A stretch of DNA of 64,000 bases, from NCBI RefSeq assembly GCF_037893015.1, contig NC_133663.1, positions 141,591,128-141,655,127 on the forward strand, written 5' to 3'. The notes beneath the pieces are model-generated. The model was given only the letters and a program-made list of their open reading frames with translations. It was not told the DNA's origin and did not search any database. The translations under genes and the position numbers were made by a program. Shown here in pieces: positions 47,222 to 59,597 of this stretch; position 1 is the stretch's first letter; each line of letters starts with the position of its first letter. This DNA comes from Macrotis lagotis. Taxonomy: Eukaryota > Chordata > Mammalia > Peramelemorphia > Peramelidae.

Positions 47222-47319
47222 TCCCTCTCCCTCTCCCTCTCCCTCTCCCTCTCCCTCTCCCTCTGTCTGTCTTTCTCTTTGTGTCTGTCTCTGTCTCTCT
47301 CAAAAACATGCACATACAC
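47073..47319. repeat. Local duplication, copy 2, with expanded CT / CCCTCT tract
   Basis: Same order as copy 1, but the CT-run (about 47176-47217) and the (CTCCCT)n run (about 47215-47262) are longer. The non-repetitive part differs from copy 1 at only a few bases. Confidence 0.88.
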
Positions 47320-47540
47320 ACATGCAACAACACATACACACACACAGAGGGAGAGAGATACTGAGAACTTATATAGAAATGCTTGCTTTTTTAAAACACA
47401 AATGTGAATTTCACTGATTCATTTAACATTCAATTTCTTTGTTTAACAATGTGGTCATGTCATTCTTACTGCTTGAAAATATTCTTTCTTTTCCATATGA
47501 TTTTTCATCTTTCAACATTCCCTACTGTTGACTACATAAG

Positions 47541-47541
47541 T

Positions 47542-47586
<45 letters not shown>
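47541..47586. repeat. (AT)n microsatellite
   Basis: About 22 AT units. Confidence 0.95.
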
Positions 47587-47589
<3 letters not shown>

Positions 47590-48145
47590 TCAAAACTTTT
47601 CACAGTATTAACTTTTCCCCCCTTTTTCATTTTAAAAGTAAGTTTTCTTCTTGACAGTCTGAAACTTTGATCATACTGCTTCAAATGAGTGTTAGTAATG
47701 TCTTTATGGACATTTTCATGATGTCTATATTGATGTCATGTTAATAAGTATATATTGCCTCTAGAATGAAAAATGTAAGAATGCACATACACATGTTTGT
47801 ATATAACTTACTTTTCCCATATAATTGTGATCTTTCATTTTTTCATTTTTGTCAGTGATGGTGAAAAATTCAATATCATCCAATGGCAATTTCCTTGTGA
47901 CAATAGCATGGATATGACAGATTACCTGCCCTTGTTATGTGTTCACTCTGTTACTCATCTCTGATATTTGGAGTTTAAAGAAAAGTCATCCAACTTTCAT
48001 ATCTTAAATCTACAATCTTGTTCCTATTGAAATTTCATTGTCATACTGATCCAAAACTGGATGTTTCACAAAAAATTGCAAACCACTAATTGCAGCATAT
48101 GTTGAGAATGTGTGGACTAGGAATGTTTTCTTCTGTTTTTCCAGT
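47590..48145. other. Unassigned intergenic DNA
   Basis: Nothing recognised. Confidence 0.4.
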
Positions 48146-48149
48146 CTTA

Positions 48150-48930
48150 AGGTTTTGTTTGATGGAAACTTGAAGTTTCATAGAGTCATTCATTTCCATT
48201 TGTCTGATTTTAGCTTTCAGGATTTTATTTTTTTTTCAATTAATTCTAGTGTTTCTTTTTCTACTTAGTTTACTTTACTTTTAGATGAGTTATTATTCTT
48301 TTACAAATTAGTCAATTTTACTCTTAATGTTATTGTTTTCTTCAGTCAATTTTACATAATTCTGCTACATGATTCTCATTTCTACCTGACTCAAAGTCAA
48401 TGCTCTATCCATTGTGCCACCTAGCTGCTCTTTGATTCACATTTCTTTTATCCATTTTTCTTCTTCCTCTTTTCTTTGGTTTATAATACACTTCTTAAGT
48501 TCTTCCAAGAGGTGATTTTGGAGGCTACACATAGGCCTTTCAACATTTCTTTCCTCTTCTGAGATGGTGTTTTCATTGTCCCTTTCAGAATTGTAGCTGT
48601 CAATGCTTATCACAATTTTGTGGGGGGTTTTTTTTGATAGTTGAACTATGAAACTGTAGTACAGCATATATAGCCCCAAGATTTTTGTGCTATAATTCAA
48701 GGATCTAGTCCCTGGCTTTCCACTTCAGTGTTTCTAGTATTATGATAGCTCAACACCACACCATCATTCCCAGGTTCAAACCTTGTTCTCTGTGTTAGGG
48801 TTGTGACCTTCACTGCTGGCTTGCTTAGCCTCTCACTGTCCCCTGCCTCTGGGCTATATTCCTCTTTTATTCACATGAGACAAAATCTCCTAAATTTCCT
48901 CCAAAATATCTCCATGAAAAGTTATTTTGC
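48150..48930 (-). mobile_element. HAL1/L1-type ORF1 and leader relic
   Basis: Parallels 40340-41280 block by block: CATAGAGTCATTCATTTCCATTTGTCTGATTTT, then TTCTTCAGTCAATTTTACAT, then the leader phrase TAGTTGAACTATGAAACTGTAG and CTCTGGGCTATATTCC. Minus-strand 48437-48700 is open with LLEELKKCIINQRKEEEEKW. It lacks the C-terminal domain and 3' UTR. A SINE scrap lies at 48384-48428. Confidence 0.6.
48384..48428 (-). mobile_element. SINE head fragment
   Basis: CAATGCTCTATCCATTGTGCCACCTAGCTG is the reverse complement of the SINE 5' head only. Confidence 0.8.
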
Positions 48931-49129
48931 TGGGTTATTTTTTTTTTGTTTTTTGTTTGTATGTTTTTGAGTATTCTGTCACTTTAGAATCTTTTTAGAA
49001 GCTTCATTCAAAATTGTAAGTTCCACCTTGAAAGTACATGAGTCAGGATTGATTATGACTTTCTTTATATGCCCAGAATTTAGGTAGAGTCTGTCACATA
49101 GAAATGGGTGAGGGAACTCAGGTGACATC

Positions 49130-50010
49130 ATAGTAAGTCAGCCAACATGCATTCACTAAGCATCTGCTATAGATCAGATAGTGTACTAAGTGCTGGGGAT
49201 ACAAATTGAGGGAAAAGGCTTTTCCTAAAAACGCTCACAATCTTATGCAGAAGCAAATCAGCAATTATTTACAAACTATAAAATAAATTGCAAAAAACAA
49301 TAGGAAAGGCATTTGAATTAAGAAAGATGAAGAATAGCTTCCTTTAGAAGATGAATTTTACACTAGAACTCAGAGAGGAAAAGAAAGAGCATGGAGGACA
49401 ATCCAGGGAAAATTTCTGGGGTCAGGTGACCAAATTTCCTTATGTGATAAACAACAAATGAAGTCAGTATCTTAGGATCATAAAGTAGAACAAGAGATGT
49501 GAGGTGTAAGAAAATCAGAAAAATGAATTGGGGCAAGTTATGGAAGACTTTGAATTCCAAAGAGAAGATTACATTTGATTCAAGGAGCAATAGGGAATCA
49601 ATGTAGTTTATTTAGAAAGGGAGTAGCAGAGTCAGACTTGCACATCTGGAAGATCACCTTGAGAGTGGAGTAGAAGATGGACTAGAGTGGGAAAAGACTT
49701 GTGGAAGGAAGACCAACCAACAGGTTATTTAAATATTTCAGTTGTAAAATAGTTCAGATATGCACCAGGGTGGTGGAAATATCAGAGGAGACAAGGGGGA
49801 ATGGCATATACAAGTGAAGGATGACTCTTAGGTTTTTAGTTTGAAGTATTAGGGAAATTAGAAGCACAGGAGAGTTTAGGGGAAAAGCAGTATTAAGTTC
49901 AATTTGGGGCATTTGACTTATAATATGATTTTAAGACATACAATTTGAGATGTTTAATAGATAGTCATAAATGCAAGATCAGCATCTGATAGATGTCAGC
50001 AGAGAAATTA
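49130..50010 (-). mobile_element. L2 LINE, ORF2 end and 3' UTR
   Basis: The best antisense L2 here: ACTAAGCATCTGCTATAGAT, GTGTACTAAGTGCTGGGGATACAAA near 49180-49205, GAGCATGGAGGACAATCCAGG near 49387, GAAGACTTTGAATTCCAAAG near 49542, GAGTGGGAAAAGACTTGTGG near 49685 and GCACCAGGGTGGTGGAAATA near 49762, then the antisense of the LNMSKTE region near 49900. Confidence 0.75.
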
Positions 50011-50400
50011 ACAATAGATAACGGAGAATTAACAGAATAGAGATAAGTTGGAGTCAAGAAGGTACAAATTTCAAATATACCTTATCTAGTACTAGTAATG
50101 TGACCGAGGAAATTCATGCAACCTCATTCATTTTATTTCCAACCTGAAAAATAGGAAAAATAGAACTTGTACCTTAAAGTACTGATGTAAAGATAGAATG
50201 AGATAGTAAATATGTACATTTTGAAAATCTTCAAGTATTTTTATAAATGTTAAGTGCTATTTTATTGCCATTTCTTTATGTGCTTAATAATGTTTTTGAC
50301 TGAAGAAATTATTTTTAAGTAAGCACCCCATAGGTAAAAAGGTCTTAAATTTAAGGGTCACATTTTCAAAACAACCATATTCAAGATAATATTTAATTAA

Positions 50401-50558
50401 GAGGACAGATAGGTGGTGCAGTGGATAGAGCACTAGTCCTGGAGTCAGGAGGACCTGAGGTCAAATCCAGTCTCAACACTTCATAATTACCTAGCAGTGT
50501 GGATTTGGGAAGTCACTTAATTCCATTGCCTAAAATAAATAAAATTTTAAAAAAGAAA
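50401..50558 (+). mobile_element. Marsupial tRNA-related SINE
   Basis: GGACAGATAGGTGGTGCAGTGG to GCCTAAAATAAATAAAATT. ATATTTAAT occurs on both sides as a likely TSD. Confidence 0.85.
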
Positions 50559-50559
50559 C

Positions 50560-52360
50560 ATATTTAATATAAAAATTCTCCAGATAATTAAAAGTGACAT
50601 CAATAACTTGCCCAGGTTCTAAAAAAATCTCAATATCTATGAATTTTGAAATCTAAGATTCACTTGACTTTTACTTCTTTATTGATTTCTAGTTTTTTTT
50701 GATGTAACAAGTAGAAATTCACTTCTATTTTTTCTTTGTATTATTTAAGATTTATTTTGGTTTGCTTCAATTCCTTTATGAAGTGCATTCTTTTTTCCCC
50801 CTTCTAGTCTTCTTTTATGTGACTTCATGTGCTTGTCTCTATCCATGCTACTAAACAAGTAGGAAACTGCAAGTAGGAAACTGATTTCTAAAATGATATT
50901 ATTTAGTTGTAATATTCTTTCCCTCTTAGACTTAATGGAGCATGTTATTTTTCAAGGTTTACTTTTTGACAGTGGCATTTATAATTTTATGTATACATTT
51001 ATAATTTCTTCAGTGTAAAAATATATTAGAAAATTATTCCAGGTTAAAGGAAAAACAGATATTTGAATGGAATGCAGTGGAATTCAATTTTCAATATTTT
51101 ACTCAATATGTTATGAGTGTGATTCCTTGAAATATTTTATATGAAAAATATGCCCGAGTGCTGTTTGGGCAAAGTATTGATGTCAATGCTCTCCTAAAGG
51201 AAAAGTATTATTAGCAGGAGTACCAATGACACAATGAAGGCATAGATGACACTAAACCCCCGAACTAAACAATAATATTTAAAAGTAAAATATTTCCAGT
51301 GATGATAGACTCTAATTTATATTAGAATTCCTATAGTGTTTCACAAGAAGAGGCTATTCTCACTTCACCGCAAGAATAATTATGCCTGATTTCTGACAGT
51401 GTATTTTGTTTGTTTGGAACAAGTTTTCCTGATTTTTTTAGCATGTATAGCTAGAGTGGGATGGTGATGTTGACAGTTCTTTCTTCCTTCTTCACTTCAT
51501 GATATATTTGATAAAGAAAATGAGACTACTGTTTCATACCAATATGTCATCTATGGATTGGAAGATGAAAGATGAATAACTGAAATATGGTTCAAATGGT
51601 ATCGTGTTTTTATTAATATTATTTCCATGAGTACAATTTCAAATGAGAATTAATCATTTGAAAGAAATTGAAACACATACATTATTTAAGTATGTTGAAT
51701 TCCAGTTCTGGATTATATTCTGTGGCATTTTTTTCAGTCTGTTATATTAAAACCAATGGGAAACTAACATCTATTTGATTTTCATTTTACTTACTCTGCT
51801 TCTTAAGTCCACTGAATACTCTATGTAATGGGGGTAGAGGTAGATTTTACAGGTTGGTATCTTTTAATATTTAATACATAAAATATAGATTTCCATTTTA
51901 TAGTTAAATTGGTCCCTTTAATAAAAAAAACAAATTAATCTAATAACAAGATAATTGAATTATTTTAATCTATGTCTCCACCTAGTATGGAATGGAGAAA
52001 AGTTAGGTCTATATAAATTGTAATCAAATTTATTTTCAGGGCCATAATTATTGCTTTCTCTATTTTTTTCCTTTTCTCAGTAGCATCCTTTTTACTTACA
52101 CAGACATCCAACTTTGAAAATATTTTATCTTTTCTTTTCGTTCTTTTCCCTCAGAAAAACATTCAAAAACCTACCTTTAATATGCAGATGTTTGCAAATA
52201 AGATCACTTATTTCATCATAATTTTCATTATTATTAAATAAACAAATTTATGCCCTAGATATTACTGAGTATCATTCTTTCTTTTAACAGATGAGAAAAC
52301 ACTTTTTGACCATATTTGTATTTATCCTTATTTGAAGTAAGTAAATGAATAAAATTATGA
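50560..52360. other. Unassigned AT-rich DNA
   Basis: No gene or named repeat. Short direct repeat CAAGTAGGAAACTG twice near 50857-50884. Confidence 0.4.
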
Positions 52361-52364
52361 AGTA

Positions 52365-52516
52365 GAATTTTTTTTGGAATAGGACAATGGAGTCAAGTGA
52401 CTTGCCCAAGGTCACACAGCTAGGTAATTATTATCTAGTGTCTGATGCTGGATTTGAACTCAGGTCCTCCTGACTCCAGGTTCAGTTCTCTACCCACTGT
52501 GCCACCTAGTTGCCCT
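52365..52516 (-). mobile_element. Marsupial tRNA-related SINE
   Basis: Reverse full-length copy with GTGACTTGCCCAAGGTCACAC and head TGTGCCACCTAGTTGCCC. Confidence 0.87.
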
Positions 52517-52555
52517 GAGATAGGGTAAGTTTGACTCGTTATTCCCTGGACTTGC

Positions 52556-52728
52556 CCTAAAGAACATGGGATTTGTTGTCGGGCAACCAGGGTTCAAATT
52601 CTTGATCCACTATTTATTATCTATGTGACTCTGGGTAAGTCACTTAATTCCTTTGGGGCATGTGTAAAATGAGGAGGCTGAACTACAGAAATTCTGAGGT
52701 CCTTTCTAACTCTAAATTTATGATCCTT
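52556..52728 (+). mobile_element. CORE-SINE (MIR/THER-type)
   Basis: CATGGGATTTGTTGTCGGGC head, ATGTGACTCTGGGTAAGTCA, then GTAAAATGAGGAGGCTGAAC and a TCTGAGGTCCTTTCTAACTC 3' part. Confidence 0.72.
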
Positions 52729-52729
52729 T

Positions 52730-55035
52730 GAGCCTCTGTTCATACTACTTTCTTCACAATGCCTTTCCTTACAATATTGCTTTTTTACAAGTATTCTCTC
52801 TGCTGGGATTAGATAGCTCTTCTTTTCAGGTTATGTCATTGAACATTAGGAGGAAATACTATTTTTTTTTCCTCAGGAACATTTCTGTTTTATAAAGGAT
52901 ATCTTAAATAGAATCTAAGCAATGACCTTTATTTGTTAATTTCTTATATAATTATATCTGCCAAGACATTTTAATTAATCATGGGCTCACAGGACCCTCA
53001 TAATTTGTATTCCACTTATTGCCTATTCCAAAAAAGGCAACTTTTATATTGCAAAATGCCATCAATCTCTGATTGCTTTTTTAACATTATTACAAAAATT
53101 ACAAATGAAATTTTTTAACCCAGTATTTTCTTATCTTCTACATCAACTATGTTTTAAAAAAAGTACCTCTAGGTATTTTTGTCCTTTGCTTATTGGAGTT
53201 ATAAATGCACAATCTGATGTACACTGATTATGGTTACATGTCTCTGGGAGTAAGCAAATAAATATTTTGAGCAAAGAGGTAGATTTCCCACACTTTCCAA
53301 GAATATTATCAAGAAAAGATGAATAAAATAAATTTTAGATGTCTTCTATTACCTGAAAAAGAAGATAGCTTCCAAAATTATTGGATGTTTATTAATTGAA
53401 ATATTGGTGTTTCAATTGGGGAGGCACCTTCACAGATGGTACATGCTTAGCTACATTTTACAATTGATTGCGCCAGGACAGATTCCCTTCATACAATTTC
53501 ATTCCCCTATGATTTATTAACCCATTAGTGAATTTGTGAAGAAGTGTTTTAAATAGATATGATAGTTTGTTCTATCAGCTAATATGACTAAAACATCTGA
53601 TAAAATTTATTATTCAATTACAAAATTTGAACTTCATGCAAGAATTAAAAGCAACATTGTAATGAAAGACATTGGGAAAAAGAAGCATTTTCAGTAAAAC
53701 TTGTCTATCATTGGTTATTATGATTACTTTAAGTCAACATTATGCACAGCCAGATTCTCATTATGCCCTTAATTACTATCTTCCATATTCTTAGAAAGAC
53801 TAATAAATACATTGACCTATTTCTTATTTGTCATTACTGTCAGAAAAATACACTGGAGAGACATTGTCAATATTTTTAAACCATCTGGAAAGGGAACATT
53901 ATTCTGACACAGAAACAGATGCTCTAAATTGAAGATATGCCAAAATTATAATGTGCATTAGTGTAAAAATAAATGAGTATATAGAAAGATGTGGTTTAAA
54001 TTTTTTTTTTACTAAGGAAGAATTCATGCTAAATCTTCTTTATAGTGATTATGTTGTTGAAATGGCATCATATAATTATTAGTGCTTTATGGACAGTATA
54101 TTGGGGTGAGAAAGAAGTATCATTTCTCTTTGCTATGTGAAATCCAGATCACATGGCCACCAAGGGGAAACAACAGGTTGAGTTGCAGACAGTTTGAGAA
54201 CAACCTGTCAAAATGTAATGCTTCAGGGCAGGTTTTAGTTTCTCTTTCTATCATGAAAAAGAAGGTAAACATATTTATTTCTGAAGAGATTTAAAAAATA
54301 AAATGTTATCTTACCCTTTCAGGTAACTGAAGTTCCTTATCTGGACATAATTCTAAGACAAAAATGGCATCAAAGACAGGAGCAAATAATCTTTATCTGA
54401 ACATGTCTAGCAATTATATTTTTCATGCTCTGGATAAGTTAATAAAACATATTGGATTTGAAATTCCATTATATAGCTTTTCTATACAAGTAATGGAATT
54501 AAATAATTAAATCATATTTAATTCAATGGTACCATACTTTTATTCTTGTTACCCTCCTTTTAATTCAGATAAAGAAAAAAAAACCTGTTTTCCATAATCA
54601 TTATTTCACTTGTGTCTTGATTGGATATGGGATGGGTACATACTAGGCTCATTTTTTTCAGTAATGGGAAAAATAAATGTATTATATTCCTCTTTGACTT
54701 TATTACAAGTCACTGAACTGTACATGGGGAAAAACAAGAATCATTTTTTTTTTTATTTTGAATGCATGCATACAATTGATAGTAAAAGGGTTGTGTCATG
54801 TTTTAAAAAAACATTGCATGGTTTACAAATTACAAACTCAGCAGGGAATCTAGTCATTTCACTAGTTTTCCTTGTTCAGCGTTCTTCACAAAATCAATTT
54901 AACAGCTTCAACTAAGTCATGCACAGCATCAACCATAATCCACACCATGATTCCACCAGTTGCTTAAAGTCTGTTCCATTTTGATTGATTATGAATATTG
55001 TGAAAAGGATTAAACTAGTATATAATCATTCAGGT
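52730..55035. other. Unassigned intergenic DNA
   Basis: No gene or repeat family recognised. Open frames of 70 and 101 codons (54082-54294, 54610-54915) have no recognisable motif and are probably chance. Confidence 0.4.
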
Positions 55036-55036
55036 T

Positions 55037-55129
55037 ATATATATATATATATATATATATAGATATATATATATATATATATAGATAGATATATAAATAT
55101 ATATATATATTTATATATATATATACATA

Positions 55130-55185
<56 letters not shown>

Positions 55186-55190
55186 CACAC
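55037..55190. repeat. Compound (TA)n-(CA)n-(TA)n microsatellite
   Basis: (TA)n blocks broken by AGATAGATA-type units (55037-55128), (CA)n at about 55131-55172, then (TA)n and ACACAC. Confidence 0.95.
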
Positions 55191-55642
55191 TAGAATATAA
55201 TCATTCAAATTCTCTTAGTCTTGGATTAGTGCCCATATAGATAAAATTTCCATATAAGAATCCAGGTTGAATAGTAGCATAAGGGTGAAGTTAATTGTAC
55301 TCATTACAGGAAAAACTTGACTTTGTTGCTAACCTTATTTTATAAATGACTTCTGATTTTTCTTTTTATGTGGGTTCAGAATCTAAATGAACACAACTAT
55401 TTTCAGGAACTGCGAACAGAAAAGAACAAATCAAAGAGAGTAATTTTCCAACAATAGGAAACAAAAAAGTATATTGAAGTTATTCAATAAAACACACATG
55501 TTATACACATGCCTGGTTGTGGAACATGTCAGATAAGTAAAGAGTAAAGGAACCATGGATGAAGAAGGGAAGACAAAAATTTCAAATATTTGAATCATTG
55601 TCACATAATATGTAGTTATTATTGCTTTAGTTCTCTAGAAGG

Positions 55643-55647
<5 letters not shown>

Positions 55648-55691
<44 letters not shown>
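55648..55691. repeat. (GT)n microsatellite
   Basis: About 22 uninterrupted GT units. Confidence 0.95.
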
Positions 55692-55693
<2 letters not shown>

Positions 55694-55937
55694 CACGTAA
55701 GGAGATTTGTTTCAATTTAAATGTATAAGGAAAAGAACATTCACTGGTAAAAAGAAATATATATTGAATACTGCATCTATCACTGTGTAACTACAGAAAA
55801 ATGACGACCTTTCTGATGACTAGTATCCTTTTCTGTAAATTTACCACAAAAATACTGTTCATCTTTTACCTATTCAGTTGTCATGATGATCAAACAAAAT
55901 AATATCTATGAAGTATTATGAAAATCTCATGCAACAG

Positions 55938-56097
55938 GGATGGCTAGGTGGTGCAGTGGATAGAGCACCAGCCCTGGAGTCAGGAGTACTGAGTTCAAAT
56001 CCAGTTTCAGACACTTAACAATTACCTGACTGTGTGGCCTTGGGCAAGCCACTTAACCCCATTGCCTTGCAAAAAGCCTTATAAAAAAACAAAAACA
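55938..56097 (+). mobile_element. Marsupial tRNA-related SINE with 17-bp TSD
   Basis: Full-length copy, A-rich tail. Perfect TSD AAAATCTCATGCAACAG at 55921-55937 and 56098-56114, the longest seen here. Confidence 0.93.
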
Positions 56098-56114
56098 AAA
56101 ATCTCATGCAACAG

Positions 56115-57505
56115 ATAATGTCTACTATTTTATTTTAAAGAGCTTTTTAATAATAAATTAAGGTATTAGAGATACTACAGATTGATCTTCTTACATTTGA
56201 TCTTTGGTTCATGTTTGTGATTTTGCTAATAGATATAGTTAATGATAGATATCATGACAATATTTCACATATAACTTTTTTGTATTTTAAATTTATAAAT
56301 AAATTTGTAAGTTTATAATTAATAATATATTTATATAACTTTAAATAATATATTCTAGTGCATATTTTATATATGCATTAGAAAACTTTTAATGAGACAA
56401 GGCTGTTGTGATTATTAATAGCATTATTTTCATCTTTCATGCATTTTTCTGTTTCATTTATAGTGTTAATTTTTAGATTGTAATAACTTTCACATATTTT
56501 CACCTGAAACCGATATAATTGCTTGACCAAATACAGCAGGCTAATTTCTAAATTGAGTTTTTGATGATGTTATAGATATCAAAATTATCCTTGACAGAAA
56601 AATATTTTTCCATCTCTGTTCTAGCACAAAGTTCTACATTTAGACCATGTAGTTAATGGGAAGTCAAAGAAGAAACTACAGTGGACCATCTTTTTATCCA
56701 ATAGATTTATATTTGAATTACAGGCAACAGGTCATGGAATTTGTAATGGAATGTATCATGAACAGATATTCAGTCATCACCCATAAAACTGGGAGGGATC
56801 AGCCAAAAAAAACAAAACATATTTTCAGCATTAATAGAGCTCCCAGTTAGGTTTCAGTGTTGGGTTGCCCAAGGCAGACTGCTGGAAAATAACTAAACAT
56901 AAATATATAGATAGATAACTAGCTAGATACCTAGATAAATCTATACATAAATAGATACATATATACATAGCCAGATAAACAGATAGATATAGATAAAAGA
57001 GATAAAAAGACTTAGGGCGGAGGAAAAAAAGAGGGAGAGAGACAGACAGAGAGAGATAAAAACAAAATATTAAGAAATAAGAAAGTAGATATTTGAAGTC
57101 AGGCATGTCCAAGATAGAAAACTGGAAGAAAAGATTAATTCCTATACACCTATAGCAATCCTCAAGAAAAAGAAAACCTTTCCCACTAAATGAATTTAAA
57201 TTGCTAGAAGAAATTATGCACAAATTGAAAATAATTTAAAGTTAATAAATAACAAAAGAAATGATTTACCAAAGGAACAAATGGAAAGAAGTGAAAGCTA
57301 TGGAGGAGAAATTGTTACAGAGAATTAACATATGTTTTGAATGTGACTATGTATTCTTGTATTTTATTCATTTTAGAGTAAATTTGAATATTTTGAAGTA
57401 GTTTCTCTTTCAAGTAATTTATCTTGAATCAGACACTACTGCTTTTAGTAGATATGTTTTCCATATTGCTAATTTCCAGGATAATATTATTATTAATTCC
57501 CTCTT

Positions 57506-57540
<35 letters not shown>

Positions 57541-57600
57541 GTCTGTTTGTCTGTCTCTGCCTGTCTGTCTGTCTGTCTGTATGTCTCTCTTTTACTACCT
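56115..57600. other. Unassigned DNA with GATA- and CT/TCTG-type tracts
   Basis: Imperfect GATA-like sequence at about 56900-57060 and (CT)n-(TCTG)n at about 57503-57585. A 64-codon open frame at 56656-56850 has no recognisable motif. Confidence 0.5.
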
Positions 57601-57609
57601 TCGCACATT

Positions 57610-58235
57610 CAGATCCATGAATCTAGAATGGCAGAGACAGCTGAAATTCTTGGACTAGTGCAAGATGGCCCCAAGGGAAAACATTAGCCAATAATGTTTT
57701 CATTAATCAAGAATGAAAGTTGAAGGTTAGAAAATGATCATATCTTGTTGTGGTTCTGACCATAAATGATGCTAACTAGCAGTCCATGAACCTTTGGCAG
57801 CTTCTGAGAAACTAAAGTCTTTGGGTTCTATGGGTAGTGTAGTTGCAGTTCTGAGATGAAAAGGCCATGTTGATGAGACTATAGAGTGACAAGTTTGCAT
57901 GTACCAGGTTGTGGTTATTATGTTGCAAGAAAATCATGTTTTGCCTGGCTATTCTGGCTGTGATACCTCACTAATACTGGACAAAAATAGTATTCAAAAG
58001 ATCAAAGACTCCCACAGTATCTTTAACTTCACTAGATATCCTGTCTCTATTAAATCAGGGCATGGGGTGAAATGGTTCTGAAAAAAACCTGGGAGAACAA
58101 TGTCTTTGCAAAACATTTCATTCACTATAATAAATATAATATGCAAGTCATGCTTCTTCATACGTATGAGGAAATGGTCCTCTTCAATTCAAAGGACAAC
58201 AACAGCAACAACAACTACTACTACTACTACTTCTA
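57610..58235 (+). mobile_element. Unassigned possible repeat ending in (CAA)n(CTA)n
   Basis: The stretch has more balanced composition than its surroundings and ends in CAACAACAGCAACAACAAC followed by CTACTACTACTACTACT, like a retroposon with a simple-repeat tail. Open frames at 57899-58081 (GYSGCDTSLILDKNSIQKI) and 58072-58269 (WENNVFAKHFIHYNKYNMQV) overlap in different frames. I do not recognise the family; RTE-type LINE or its SINE is one guess. Confidence 0.35.
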
Positions 58236-58609
58236 CAATCTTACCCACTCTCTGGGATGCTCTAATTGAACTCCTATATCATAGACATAAGGAGATAAGC
58301 ATATTTCCTTTTCAATATATTTTAACTTAATATTGATTTTGTTTTATCATTGATATTGCTAATCTTTCTATAATTATCCTAAATAATATAAATTAGAGGC
58401 ATCACTGTTGTAACCCTATATTTTGTAGAAAAGCCTCTAGATTTTTCCCTTTAAAAATAATATTACCTTTTGCTTTTAGATACATACTTTTTTGTCAAAA
58501 AATTCTATTCTTTCTATGCCTGTATTTTAAAGATTTTTAGTACAAATGAACATTTATTTCATCAAAGGCTTTTTTAAAATAATTACATTTCTGCCAAGTA
58601 CATATTTTC

Positions 58610-59590
58610 TCGATAGCTATTTCTTTCCCCCACATTTGTAATTTTTGCCTTTTGTTGCTTTTTTTTGCCAGATTGGTTTGAGGTAAAACCTCCAAGTTGC
58701 TTTAGCCTATATTTCTCTAATTACTAGTGATTTGGAGAATTTATTCAAATGGTTAATGATAGTCTAGGCTTCTGCTTTTTAAAGTTATCTTCTCAAATCC
58801 TTTGACAATGTGTCTGGTGAGGAATGGTTCTTAGTCATAGAAATTTAATCAATTTGTTACATTGACTGTATATTACACCATCTTCAAAGAAATTGCTATA
58901 AATGCTTTTTCCAACTTACTTGCTACCATTCTAATTACTATATTGAATTTGTGAACAAAAAGAAAATTATAAAATTATATAATCAAAATTCATCATTTTA
59001 TCTTATTTGAAATTCACTATTCCCTATCCACATTTCAGAAAGGTAACTAATGAATCTGCTAATTTTTTTTATTTCTTGCATTCTTTAGAATGCGTTAGAT
59101 CACGCATTCTTTTTAAGCCTATAATGTTTGTCCTTCATTCTTGAAGAAAGCAGTTCGTAATGTATTCATTTCTTATTTGATCATAAATGTGTTCCCTTCC
59201 CATAGATCTGATAGATATTTTTTTGGTCTTTCAATTTATCTATGATGTTGCCTTTTATGTCTAAATCCTGTACACATGTTGACCATATTTTGGTATAGAG
59301 TATGAGATGTAGATCCACATCTGTTTTTTTATGTTTTTGTAAGACAAATGTGTTTAAGTGGCTTGCCCAAGACCACACAGGTAGGTAATTATTAAGTGTC
59401 TGAGACCAAATTTGAACCCAGGTACTCCTGACTTACCGGTTGGTGCTTTATCCACTGCACCACCTAGCTGCCCCCATGTCTATTTTTTTAACCATCTTTT
59501 TTTCTAGTTTTATCAGCAATTTTTGTCAAATAGTGAGTTCTTATACCAAAAGCTAATGTCTTTGAGTTTCCCTGGTTCTTTAAGATATAT
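58610..59590 (-). mobile_element. L1 ORF2 fragment split by a SINE
   Basis: Plus strand shows antisense L1 ORF2 landmarks: TTTCTCTAATTACTAGTGATTTGGAG near 58710, CATAGATCTGATAGATA near 59202, and CAGCAATTTTTGTCAAATAGTGAGTTCTTA near 59513. The minus frame 59378-59181 has LHLILYTKIWSTCVQDLDIK, a part of ORF2 downstream of the reverse transcriptase. Confidence 0.75.
59326..59475 (-). mobile_element. Marsupial SINE inside L1 ORF2
   Basis: Reverse full-length copy. CATCTGTTTTTTTA and ATGTCTATTTTTTTA on the two sides are a likely imperfect TSD. Confidence 0.87.
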
Positions 59591-59597
59591 TTAAGAT

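Noticed and set aside
46434-47417. Open frames with Arg-Glu or Ser-Leu repeats
   Set aside because: They come from the CT-rich tracts of the local duplication; no start-site or family support.
48437-48700. 87-codon minus-strand frame as a host gene
   Set aside because: It lies in the HAL1/L1 ORF1-leader relic and matches its coiled-coil phrases.
54610-54915. 101-codon open frame
   Set aside because: AT-driven composition with poly-Phe stretches and no recognisable domain.
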